Below, piece by piece: positions 7,187 to 14,720 of a stretch of 64,000 nt of DNA; positions within the stretch are counted from its first letter, which is position 1, and the number at the start of each line of letters is the position of its first letter. Made by a program: the position numbers and the translations under genes. This DNA is from Streptomyces wedmorensis (GTDB lineage Bacteria; Actinomycetota; Actinomycetes; Streptomycetales; Streptomycetaceae), in assembly GCF_000716445.1 (NCBI RefSeq), contig NZ_JNWK01000011.1, forward strand, positions 92,939-156,938, written 5' to 3'. A model generated the notes under the pieces. It searched no databases, had not been told where the DNA came from, and saw only the letters and a program-made list of their open reading frames with translations.

Positions 7187-8536
7187 TCAGCCCGTCACCG
7201 CCACCGGCGCCCGCCTGTCGGAACGGCGGTGCTCCGCAAGGGATTCGCAGATCTCGCCGGCCCGGACGGCGGCCATCGACAGCAGGTTGGCCGTGATGCC
7301 GTGCGAGTGCTCGGTGCCGCCCATCAGATAGATCCCGGCCTCCACCTCCGGAGCGGTCTCCACGCGGTAGTCGCGGCGCACGCGCAGCCGGCCGTCCTCG
7401 TCGCGCAGGCAGGCGGAGTCCAGCTCGCCCAGCAGCCGGGTCGGGTCGGGCTCGCTGTAGCCGGTGGCGTAGACGACGGCGTCGGCCGTCATCGTCTCCG
7501 TCTCGCCGGTCGCCAGGTTCCGCACCTCGACGCGGACGCCGTCGGGGCCCTCCTCGACGTCGGTGAGCCGGGTGACGCCGAGGATCCGCAGCCGCTGCTC
7601 GCCGCGCACCTTCTCCTGGTACGAGCGGCGGTACAGCTCCTCGATGAGGTCCATGTCGACCACGCCGTAGTTGGTGTTGCGGTGGTAGTCCATCAGCGTG
7701 CGGCGGACCGAGGGATCGGCGCCGTGGTAGAGGTCGACGGCCTCCGGGTCGAAGATCCGGTTCGCGTACGGGCTGTCGTCGGCCGGGCTGTACCCGTACC
7801 GGGTGTGCACGGCGACGACCTCGGCTCCTTCGTACGTGCGGTGCAGGTGGTCCGCGATCTCGGCGGCGCTCTGCCCGGCCCCGGCGACCACGAACCGGCG
7901 CGGGTTCCCGGTCGGCAGCGCGGCGAGACGGTGCAGGAACTCGCCGCTGTGCCAGAGGCGTTCGGACGACTCGACGCCCTCGGGGAGCCGGGGCACGAGA
8001 CCGGTGCCGATGACCAGGTTCCGGGCCCGGTAGGTGACGGCCTCCGCCTCGGCGCCGCTGCCCGCGCCGCCGAGCGCGGCGACGTCGACCTCGACGACGG
8101 GACCGTCCTGGCCCGGCCGGTCGGCGGGACGGATGGCGGTCACCTCCAGGCCGTAGCGGACCATGTGGTCCACGCCGTTGGCGGCCCACTGGAGATAGTC
8201 GTGGAACTCCTCGCGGGTCGGGAACAGCGCCTTGTGGTTGATGAAGTCGACCAGCCTGCCCCGGTCGTGCAGGTACGGCACGAAGCCGAAGCGGCTGACC
8301 GGGTTGCGCATCGTGGCGAGGTCCTTGAGGAACGAGACCTGCATGGTGGCGTCCGGGATGAGCATGCCCCGGTGCCAGCCGAAGTTCGGCTGCTTCTCCA
8401 GGAACACCGCCGTCAGCTCCTCGCCGGGCGCGGCCTGCTCGTTGTGCTCTTCGATGGCGATCGCGAGGGCGAGGTTGGCGGGCCCGAAGCCGACACCGAC
8501 GACGTCGTAGACGGGGGTGGTCTCGTTCGTGTTCAC
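7187..8536 (-). CDS. L-lysine/L-ornithine N-monooxygenase (SidA/IucD/PvdA family)
   Basis: A protein of 449 residues, the usual size for the family. It has an N-terminal FAD site (VVGVGFGPANLAL, about 13-25), an NADPH site (VVAGAGQSAAE, about 212-222) and the family C-terminal ATGYS motif (near 358). These flavoenzymes hydroxylate a side-chain amine of lysine, ornithine or a diamine using NADPH and O2. In siderophore loci they sit with NIS or NRPS enzymes. None is present here; instead the neighbours are MetRS-like, cupin and FAD oxidase genes, the set known from hydrazine-forming clusters such as s56-p1 (Spb38/39/40). Lysine is therefore the favoured substrate, by analogy. GTG at 8536 gives the N-terminus MNTNETTPVYDVV, with AAGG nine bases upstream. 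Confidence 0.9.
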   Translation of the reverse strand: MNTNETTPVYDVVGVGFGPANLALAIAIEEHNEQAAPGEELTAVFLEKQPNFGWHRGMLIPDATMQVSFLKDLATMRNPVSRFGFVPYLHDRGRLVDFINHKALFPTREEFHDYLQWAANGVDHMVRYGLEVTAIRPADRPGQDGPVVEVDVAALGGAGSGAEAEAVTYRARNLVIGTGLVPRLPEGVESSERLWHSGEFLHRLAALPTGNPRRFVVAGAGQSAAEIADHLHRTYEGAEVVAVHTRYGYSPADDSPYANRIFDPEAVDLYHGADPSVRRTLMDYHRNTNYGVVDMDLIEELYRRSYQEKVRGEQRLRILGVTRLTDVEEGPDGVRVEVRNLATGETETMTADAVVYATGYSEPDPTRLLGELDSACLRDEDGRLRVRRDYRVETAPEVEAGIYLMGGTEHSHGITANLLSMAAVRAGEICESLAEHRRSDRRAPVAVTG

Positions 8537-8568
8537 AGGGGAGGACCTTTCGGTTCGGGGAAGCGGAT

Positions 8569-9819
8569 TCAGGACGTACGGCTGCGGCCGGCCGTCAGCG
8601 CGACGCAGCCGGCGGCGAGGGCCAGGGCGAACAGCAGCCCCGTACCGGCGAAGGACAGGAACACGGCCGCGATCAGCAGGGTCACGACGGCCGTCACGCG
8701 CAGCGCGCGCCCGGTGCCGCGCGCTCTCAGGGCGGCCGCCGCGGCCGCCACGTACAGGAGCAGGAAGGCGCTGCTGGTGACGACGAGCACCAGCTCCTCG
8801 CCGGTCCCGGCGAGGGTCAGACCGCCGAGCACGGCCGCGTAGGCGAGGGCCAGCGCCACCGTGGCCGGCACCGGGCGCTCGGCCAGGAACCCCGGCAGGA
8901 TCCGCTCGCGGGCGGCGGCCCTCACGACCCGCGTGGCGCCCAGGACCCACGCGTTCGTGGCGACGACCGCGAGTCCCAGGGCCAGCAGGTCGCCGGCGAT
9001 CGCGCCCGCCTCGCCGAGGGAAGCGCCCAACAGGGCCGTGATGACGACCGGTTCGTCGCCGGGCACGGCCAGATAGGCGGCCGTCACCGCCGCGTACAGC
9101 AGCCCCACGATCGGGACCGCCCAGCGGATGGCCCGCCGGTAGCTGCGGGCCGGGTCGTCGACCTGCTCGGCGAGCGTCGAGACGTTCTCCCAGCCCAGGA
9201 AGGAGAAGAACGCCGTCACCACGGCGATGCCGACACCGCCCCAGCCGTGCGTGACGAACGGCGTGTACTCCGCCGCGTCGAAGCGCGGCACCGCGAGCAC
9301 GACGGCCGTGCCGAGCCCGAGCACCAGCACCACCAGCGCCGCCGCCTGGACGCGCGCGCCGGCCGTGAGGCCCAGCAGCGTGAACGCGGCGGACACCACC
9401 ATGAAACCGATGGCGAGCGGATACACCGGCCCGTCCGGCTCGCCGAGCAGACCCAGCAGGCACCGGGCCGAGACGATGCCCATCACCGGGTTCCCGATCA
9501 CGTACGTCGTCACGAGCAGCAGCCCCGCCGCCCGCCCCGACCGTCGGCCGAACCCCGCCTCCACCATCGCGGCGAGCCCCGACGCGTCCGGGCGCCACGC
9601 CGACATCTCGGCGAAGAACCGCGCGAACGGGTACGAGCTCAGCGCGAGCGCCAGCCACGCGAGGAGCGCGGCCGGGCCGGCCTGCCGCTCCGTCAGGCCC
9701 GGCACCAGCAGGATGCCGGTCCCCACCAGGCTGCTCACGTAGAACACCACCAGGGCCCGGACGCCGAGCCCCCCACGTCCTCCCTCGGCCGTCTCCGGCC
9801 GAGCCACCACATCCGTCAC
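8569..9819 (-). CDS. APC-superfamily amino acid permease/exporter
   Basis: A protein of about 416 residues, almost entirely membrane-embedded, with roughly 12 hydrophobic segments. The first has the APC signature around SLVGTGILLVPGLTERQAGP, and ENVSTLAEQVDDPARSYRRAI is the loop typical of the YjeH/basic amino acid exporter branch. It could import a precursor or export the cluster product; the YjeH resemblance favours export. GTG at 9819 is chosen because GGAGG lies 7 bases upstream, inside the longer reading frame that would start at 9834. It lies 32 bp before the monooxygenase gene and is separated from the upstream oxidase gene by 142 bp containing a palindromic repeat, so it may have its own promoter or be a read-through gene. 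Confidence 0.82.
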   Translation of the reverse strand: MTDVVARPETAEGGRGGLGVRALVVFYVSSLVGTGILLVPGLTERQAGPAALLAWLALALSSYPFARFFAEMSAWRPDASGLAAMVEAGFGRRSGRAAGLLLVTTYVIGNPVMGIVSARCLLGLLGEPDGPVYPLAIGFMVVSAAFTLLGLTAGARVQAAALVVLVLGLGTAVVLAVPRFDAAEYTPFVTHGWGGVGIAVVTAFFSFLGWENVSTLAEQVDDPARSYRRAIRWAVPIVGLLYAAVTAAYLAVPGDEPVVITALLGASLGEAGAIAGDLLALGLAVVATNAWVLGATRVVRAAARERILPGFLAERPVPATVALALAYAAVLGGLTLAGTGEELVLVVTSSAFLLLYVAAAAAALRARGTGRALRVTAVVTLLIAAVFLSFAGTGLLFALALAAGCVALTAGRSRTS

Positions 9820-9874
9820 ACCGCGACCTCCCATACCGATGTCAACCGACCGACTCACCACCTCGGCCCACCCC

Positions 9875-9919
9875 GTGGTGGGCACGCGTTCCGCCCCGGC
9901 GGAACAGTCGCCCGCCACC
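9875..9919 (-). repeat. Palindromic repeat, copy 3 (diverged)
   Basis: A copy of the element at 655-698 in the same orientation. The core CGTTCCGCCCCRGCGGAACAG is kept, while the outer arms have changed to GTGGTGGGCA and GCCCGCCAC. It sits between the oxidase-fusion gene and the permease gene, where it could terminate or attenuate transcription inside the cluster. Confidence 0.75.
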
Positions 9920-9961
9920 CGGCGGGGCGCAGGGCCCCGGGGCACGGGCAGGGTCCAGGGG

Positions 9962-12319
9962 TCAAAGGCCCGTGAGGACCTCCAGGGCTTCGGCGGCGGC
10001 GAGCTCGGCCGCCGCGGGCGCGGTCTTGAAGCCCGCCCCCGACCACCCCGTCGCGAGGACGACGCGGCTGCCCGGGTGGGAGCGGCCGAGGTGGGGGCGG
10101 GAGTGGGGCGTGTAGAGGTCGACGCCCTGGCGCCCGGCGAGGAAGCGGGCTGCGGGATCGGCCAGCCAGGGCCAGCGGACGGCGGCCCCTTGGCGGATGT
10201 ACGCCACGTGCTCGTCGGTGAGCGTGTCGTCGCCCCCGAGGGGTACGTCCCATTCGTCGACGGGCCGTCCGGCCATGTAGCCGCCGGCCGCCTCTCCGCT
10301 GAGCTGGGGCCGGCCCCAGACTCCGGTCACCAGGTCGACGACGGTCGGCAGGCCGGCCGTGGCGGGGTGGTGGAAGAAGCCGTAGCGGATGGTCTTGGTG
10401 CGTCCGGCGTCCGCGCCGCTGAGCCGGTGCCCGGCGATGTCGCCGGTGCCGCCGCCGGCGGCGAGGACGATGGCGCGCGCTTCGACGGGACCGCCGGGTT
10501 CGAGGAGGACGCGGACCCGGTCGGCCCCGGGCGGGGCGACGAGTTCGCGGACGAGCGCGGGCAGCAGCCTGGCCCCGTGGGCGAGGGCGCGGTCGCGGTA
10601 GGCGCGGGCGGTGCGGGGCGGGTCGGCGTAACCGGCCTCGGGTTCCCAGACGGCGGCGGTGACGCCGTCGACGGCGAGCCCGGGGAAGCGTGCCCCGATC
10701 TCGTCGGGCGCGAGGAGTTCGGCGGGCACGCCGGCCCCGTTGAGCTCCGCGACGCCCTTGCGGGCCTGTTCCAGGTCCGCGTCGCCGCACAGGACGAGGG
10801 ACCCGGTGGCCATGAAGCCGTACGGCCCCGGTGCCAGCGCGGCCGGCCCCCAGGCGAGCCGGTGGCTGCGCAGCGCGAGCCCCCTCAGGTACGGGTCGGG
10901 CTCGTAGGACCGCACGAGTCCGCCGGACATCGCGGTGGCGTGGTCCCGGCTGCCGTCCATGGGCGCGACGAGCGCGACCCGGGCGCCGTGCCGGGCGAGT
11001 ACGGACGCGGTGGCGGCGCCCACGACCCCGGCGCCCACGATGATCACGTCGTAGGCCCGGCCCCGGCCGTGCCCGGGGGCGGCGGTGCGGGGCGCGGCCG
11101 GCACGGGCACGAGGTCCCATCCGACGCTCCCGGCCTCCGGCTCCCCGCGCGCCGTGAACCCCCGGTCGGCATGGGCCCGCACCGCGGCGAGCAGGGTGCG
11201 TCCGGTCCGCCCCGGGTCCTCGGCGAGCGCGGCGGTGGCGGCGGCGAACGCGGCGTCCACATGGGTCTCGGGGCCGCCGCGCATCCGGGCCACATGGGCC
11301 GGGCCGCGCCCGGTGGGCTCGGCGAGCAGCGCGGCGAACTCGTCCACGGCGCAGTCGTCGGTGAAGTAGAACGCCCCGGCGAACCCTGCGGCCCGCCACT
11401 CCCGCCCGATCCGCGCGGCCCCGACGTGGGTGCCGCACACGACGAGCGCGGTGATCCGCGCGGCGACCCCGGCACCGGGCCCGCCCGCGCCGTCACCGGC
11501 GTCGAGGAGGTCGAGGACGTCGGGGCCGGACCCGGGCGGCGCGCCCGCCGCTTCGGGCGCCCCCAGCAGACCCGCCGGCACCGCCACCGCCCCCGTCGCC
11601 GGGCCGCTGCCGTCCGAGACGACGGCACCCGACGGCAGGGCGGGGTGCGCGGCGGGCGTGACCCGTGGTTCGCGTACGAGCCCGGCGAGGCGCTCCCCGT
11701 ACCCGGTGCCGTCGTGGACGACGGCGATCCGGGTGTGCCCGGCGGCCCGTACGGCGGCCAGCAGGTCGGCGGCCTGGGCGCGGTCGTCCGGGCACCAGCG
11801 CAGGATGGTGCCGGCGCTGTCGGCGAGCAGGTCGGGCGTGGTGGCCAGCGGCAGCAGGATGGGGAGCCCGGCGGCCCGGTAGACGGGCAGGGCCGCCCGC
11901 GCGCCGGAGCTGTTGAAGTGCCCGATGACCAGCGTGTGCCGGCCCTCGGCGACGACGGCCTCGGCGATCTGCCGGGCGGTCTCGGTCTCCCCCCGGTCGT
12001 CGTACAGCTCCCAGGTCACGGCGGACCCGTAGTGGGCGGCCGCCCGTTCCAGGTGTTCGCCCCAGGCGGCCCGTTCGCCGGAGAACGGGCCGACGACCGC
12101 CGCGTGCGGCAGCGCGTCCGCCGCGGCCTCGGCCTCGGCGGACCGCAGGCCGGTGACGGCCCCGGCCCAGGTGCCGAGCGCGGACACGACGCCGCCGGGG
12201 GTGACGACCGCGGCCGCGTCCCCGGACACGGCCGCGGTCTCGATCGGGCCCGGGACCGTTTCCCCGGTCCCGGTCCCGCCGTCGATCCCGGCCTCGGCGT
12301 CCCACAGGAACTCACGCAC
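9962..12319 (-). CDS. Periplasmic-binding-protein-like domain fused to FAD-dependent amino acid oxidase
   Basis: A protein of 785 residues in one uninterrupted frame. Residues about 70-415 resemble type 1 periplasmic binding proteins of the Leu/Ile/Val class (VVGPFSG, TLVIGHFNSSGARAALPVY, AGLPILLPLATTPDLL, TRIAVVHDGTGYG). There is no signal peptide, lipobox or membrane segment. Residues about 424-785 are a DAO-type oxidase with a Rossmann FAD motif (DVIIVGAGVVGAATASVLARHG) and a C-terminal GRSHPGSRVVLATGWSGAGFK. By analogy to Spb39 and related enzymes, the oxidase half should cleave or dehydrogenate the hydrazine made by the MetRS/cupin pair. The binding half may sense or dock an amino acid. 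Its GTG start overlaps the MetRS-like stop by 8 bp, indicating translational coupling. Confidence 0.83.
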   Translation of the reverse strand: MREFLWDAEAGIDGGTGTGETVPGPIETAAVSGDAAAVVTPGGVVSALGTWAGAVTGLRSAEAEAAADALPHAAVVGPFSGERAAWGEHLERAAAHYGSAVTWELYDDRGETETARQIAEAVVAEGRHTLVIGHFNSSGARAALPVYRAAGLPILLPLATTPDLLADSAGTILRWCPDDRAQAADLLAAVRAAGHTRIAVVHDGTGYGERLAGLVREPRVTPAAHPALPSGAVVSDGSGPATGAVAVPAGLLGAPEAAGAPPGSGPDVLDLLDAGDGAGGPGAGVAARITALVVCGTHVGAARIGREWRAAGFAGAFYFTDDCAVDEFAALLAEPTGRGPAHVARMRGGPETHVDAAFAAATAALAEDPGRTGRTLLAAVRAHADRGFTARGEPEAGSVGWDLVPVPAAPRTAAPGHGRGRAYDVIIVGAGVVGAATASVLARHGARVALVAPMDGSRDHATAMSGGLVRSYEPDPYLRGLALRSHRLAWGPAALAPGPYGFMATGSLVLCGDADLEQARKGVAELNGAGVPAELLAPDEIGARFPGLAVDGVTAAVWEPEAGYADPPRTARAYRDRALAHGARLLPALVRELVAPPGADRVRVLLEPGGPVEARAIVLAAGGGTGDIAGHRLSGADAGRTKTIRYGFFHHPATAGLPTVVDLVTGVWGRPQLSGEAAGGYMAGRPVDEWDVPLGGDDTLTDEHVAYIRQGAAVRWPWLADPAARFLAGRQGVDLYTPHSRPHLGRSHPGSRVVLATGWSGAGFKTAPAAAELAAAEALEVLTGL

Positions 12320-13937
12320 TGAAGACCGCCCCGGGCCAGGACGCCACCGGCGTCCCCGGGGCGAGGGGGGCCAGGGCGTCCACGTCCACCCGCCGGGGCT
12401 CGGGCGCCAGCGCGAGGAGGCCGGCGAGGCGGGCGGAGCCGTACGGCAGGGCGGGCGCGGCCCAGGCCGACAGGGCGGCGGCGACGGCGAGTTGGGCGGC
12501 GAGGGCGGCCCGGTACGCGGGGCCGCCGGCCGGGCGCTCGCGCTCGAAGCCGGTCACGTACCCGAAGTCCTCGGCGAGGCCGACGATCTCGTCGAGCAGC
12601 GCGATCGCGCGCCGCGCGTCGTACCCCTCGATCCCGTAGGCGTCCCTCAGCTGGCCGACGGTCCCGGCGAGCCGGGCGCGCAGCCGCTCCCACTCCGGGC
12701 CCCGCGGCGCCTCGGCGGGCGCGACGCCGTCCGACTCCTCGGCGACGGCGGCGAGGAGGCGGCCGAGCCAGCCGTCCCAGCGGTCGGCGAGCCGGGCGCG
12801 GCTGACCTCGAGAGCGGCGGAACTGAAACTGGTCTGGCGGCCGTTGGGCCGGTCTGCCAGGACGTGGTAGCGGAGCACGTCGGCGCTGGTGCGGGCGAGT
12901 TCCTCGTGCGCCCAGATGGCGTGACGCCGGCTGGTGGAGAACTTGAGCCCTTCGAGCCGGTAGAACTCGTTGACCACGAAGGCCCGCGGCAGCGCGACCT
13001 CGGGGTCGTACGCCCGGAAGGCGGCGGGGAAGAGGAGGGCGTGGAAGTAGCCGTTGTCGAAGCCGAAGAACTGCACCGGGGCGGGCGCGGGGCCGGTGCC
13101 GCCGGCGCCGGCCCACTCCAGGAGGTAGCCGGGGGCCATCTCGAACCAGACGTAGATCCGCTGCTCGGTGAAGCCGGCGACCGGCACCGGCACGCCCCAC
13201 TCGGAGGGGTGGCTGACGGCGATCTCGGGAAGCCCCTCGGCCCGCATCCACTCGCACAGCGACCGCAGGTGCGGCGGCATGTCGACCTGGTCCCAGAAGT
13301 CGGCGAGCTGCTGCTCCCAGGGGGCGAGCGGGAAGTAGAGCCGTTCGCAGTCGCGGAGTTCGGGGGTGGCGCCGCAGCCGGTGCAGACCGGGTTCGCCAG
13401 GTCGGCGCAGTCGTTGGGGCGGCCGCAGGGCTCGCAGGCGTTGCCGTTGGAGCCGGAGCCGCAGTGCGGGCAGTCGCCCTTGAGGTAGGCCTCGTACAGC
13501 CAGCGCTCGCAGCCGGTGCAGTACGGCAGCGGCGTCGTGCGGGCGACGATGTGCCCGGCGTCGTACAGGCGCTGGAAGAACTCCTGGACGGCCGACTGGT
13601 ATCCGAGGTCGCGGCGGGGGCGGACGATCGCGTCGAACTCGGCGCCGGCCCGGCTCCACACGGACTCGATGGAGGCGCCGTAGCCGTCGGCGACCTCCTC
13701 GCCCTTGCGTCCGCCGTCGTTGATGCCGCGGACGGGGACGTAGCTCTGGTGGTCGTCGAGGCCGGTCGTGTAGTGCACGGGGCCGTCGCCCTCGGCGGCG
13801 AGGAAGCGGCGCAGGACGTCACCGGCGAGGTAGGGGCCGGCGAGGTGGCCGATGTGCAGGTCGCCGTTGGGGGTGGGCGGGGTGGCGGTGATCCACTGCG
13901 CCGTCCGGGTCGTCTCGTTCGTCACGTTGTCGCTCAT
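12312..13937 (-). CDS. Methionyl-tRNA synthetase-like enzyme of hydrazine biosynthesis type
   Basis: A protein of 541 residues. It has the class I HIGH signature at 28-31, a zinc-knuckle insert with paired cysteines at 140/143, 156/159, 168/171 and 185/188, and a KMSKS-like loop KFSTSR at 332-337. It lacks the C-terminal tRNA-binding EMAP domain. It is unlikely to be the housekeeping enzyme, because it overlaps the cupin gene by 4 bp and the oxidase gene by 8 bp in a biosynthetic cluster. In s56-p1, triacsin and related pathways a MetRS-like domain activates an amino acid with ATP and esterifies an N-hydroxylated lysine or ornithine. A fused cupin then forms the N-N bond. Here the two activities are separate proteins. 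The substrate amino acid (glycine in s56-p1) cannot be read from the sequence. Confidence 0.85.
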   Translation of the reverse strand: MSDNVTNETTRTAQWITATPPTPNGDLHIGHLAGPYLAGDVLRRFLAAEGDGPVHYTTGLDDHQSYVPVRGINDGGRKGEEVADGYGASIESVWSRAGAEFDAIVRPRRDLGYQSAVQEFFQRLYDAGHIVARTTPLPYCTGCERWLYEAYLKGDCPHCGSGSNGNACEPCGRPNDCADLANPVCTGCGATPELRDCERLYFPLAPWEQQLADFWDQVDMPPHLRSLCEWMRAEGLPEIAVSHPSEWGVPVPVAGFTEQRIYVWFEMAPGYLLEWAGAGGTGPAPAPVQFFGFDNGYFHALLFPAAFRAYDPEVALPRAFVVNEFYRLEGLKFSTSRRHAIWAHEELARTSADVLRYHVLADRPNGRQTSFSSAALEVSRARLADRWDGWLGRLLAAVAEESDGVAPAEAPRGPEWERLRARLAGTVGQLRDAYGIEGYDARRAIALLDEIVGLAEDFGYVTGFERERPAGGPAYRAALAAQLAVAAALSAWAAPALPYGSARLAGLLALAPEPRRVDVDALAPLAPGTPVASWPGAVFSA

Positions 13938-14479
13938 GCGGCAACCTCCTTGTTCTCAGCGGTGTCGTCGGTGCGGTTGGTGCCGTCGGTGCGGTTGGCG
14001 CCCTCGGCGCTGCCGGTGCCGTCGGTGCCGTCGGTGGACAGGGCGGGTTCGCGCAGTGGCCAATAAAGGGAGACCCAGCTCAGCTCGGTGTCGCCGGTGT
14101 TGTGGACGACGTGCTCCCGGTTGCGCGGCAGGACGACGATGTCGCCGGCGCGGAAGGGCGGTTCGAGCTCGCCGTCGAGGGTCACGGCACCGACGCCGGC
14201 CAGGATGATCATGACCTCGTCCTGGTTGTGGCAGTCGGGGTCGGACTCCCCGCCGGGCCGGAGGAAACAGGCCATCGCGCCGACGGGCGTCTCGGCCTCC
14301 CCGCCGGGCCACGGGATCAGGCGCTGGCAGGCGAGCCCGAACTCCTCCGTCGCGGAACTGCGGTCGATGCGGAAGCGGTTGGCCATGGCGGCGGCTCCGG
14401 GGTCTCGGGGAAGGTCGCGGTACGGGGTCGGGGCGAGGGGCTGTTCCCCCGGCGGCGGGATCGGCGCGGTGAAGGGCAT
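13934..14479 (-). CDS. Cupin-domain protein, proposed N-N bond-forming partner of the MetRS-like enzyme
   Basis: A protein of 181 residues. A single cupin barrel spans about 55-142, with motif 1 PDCHNQDEVMIILAGVGAVTL (H84, E88 as likely metal ligands) and motif 2 FRAGDIVVLPRNREHVVHNTG (H123 as likely ligand). The last 35 residues are a hydrophilic tail of TDGT/NRTD repeats with no fold. ATG at 14479 follows GGAG at the right distance; the longer upstream frame is Arg/His-rich noise. The stop overlaps the MetRS-like start (ATGA). The order cupin then MetRS matches the domain order of the fused enzyme Spb40, so this looks like the unfused form of the same catalyst. Confidence 0.82.
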   Translation of the reverse strand: MPFTAPIPPPGEQPLAPTPYRDLPRDPGAAAMANRFRIDRSSATEEFGLACQRLIPWPGGEAETPVGAMACFLRPGGESDPDCHNQDEVMIILAGVGAVTLDGELEPPFRAGDIVVLPRNREHVVHNTGDTELSWVSLYWPLREPALSTDGTDGTGSAEGANRTDGTNRTDDTAENKEVAA

Positions 14480-14641
14480 ACGGGTCTCCTCGGACGGGCG
14501 ACGGCGACGGCGACGGCGGTGGCGGTGGCGGTGGCAACGGGCAGGGGGCATCGCGGCACGGCGACGCGGGGGCACGACGACGCGACCGGGAGGGACGGAG
14601 GACGAGGGCTGTCGGGGACCGGGGCCGGCGGAGGCCGGGTA

Positions 14642-14720
14642 CCCGTCGGCTCAGGAGACTGGGCCCGTCGGCTCAGGAGCCTGGGCCCGTCGACTCAGAG
14701 AACGGGGCCCGTCGGCTCAG
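14642..14720. repeat. 22-bp tandem repeat, about 3.6 copies
   Basis: Units begin CCCGTCGGCTCAGGAGACTG at 14642, 14664, 14686 and 14708, each 22 bp, with a few base changes in the third and the fourth incomplete. The last unit runs into the stop codon of the aldolase-like gene (TCA at 14717-14719). The rest of the 237-bp gap before the cupin gene is GC-rich, with a GGCGAC/GGTGGC triplet run near 14500-14535. The spacing of the two cistrons may vary between strains here. Confidence 0.85.

Noticed and set aside
7187..8536. A hydroxamate siderophore locus (desferrioxamine-like)
   Set aside because: No IucA/IucC-type synthetase, decarboxylase, acyltransferase, siderophore transporter or clear iron box is near the monooxygenase.
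9834..9945. N-terminal extension of the APC permease through the palindromic repeat
   Set aside because: The added residues come from the repeat itself and are not protein-like. A strong GGAGG site points to GTG 9819.
9962..12319. Two genes (binding protein and oxidase) read as one through a missed frameshift
   Set aside because: The frame is continuous. The junction at about 11050 has no ribosome binding site and only a buried GTG, and the binding-protein half has no signal peptide to act alone.
9839..12322. An 827-codon open frame on the plus strand opposite the binding-protein/oxidase gene
   Set aside because: It is rich in Gly, Pro, Arg and Ala with no domain pattern and no ribosome binding site. 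It mirrors the third-position GC bias of the real minus-strand gene. Similar long plus-strand frames at 2529-4655, 22700-26530, 26085-29930 and 30503-33157 were rejected for the same reason.
12312..13937. A second housekeeping or antibiotic-resistant methionyl-tRNA synthetase
   Set aside because: It lacks a C-terminal tRNA-binding domain, has a modified KMSKS loop (KFSTS), is translationally coupled to cupin and oxidase genes and sits in a cluster with an N-hydroxylase. The hydrazine synthetase reading explains all of these.
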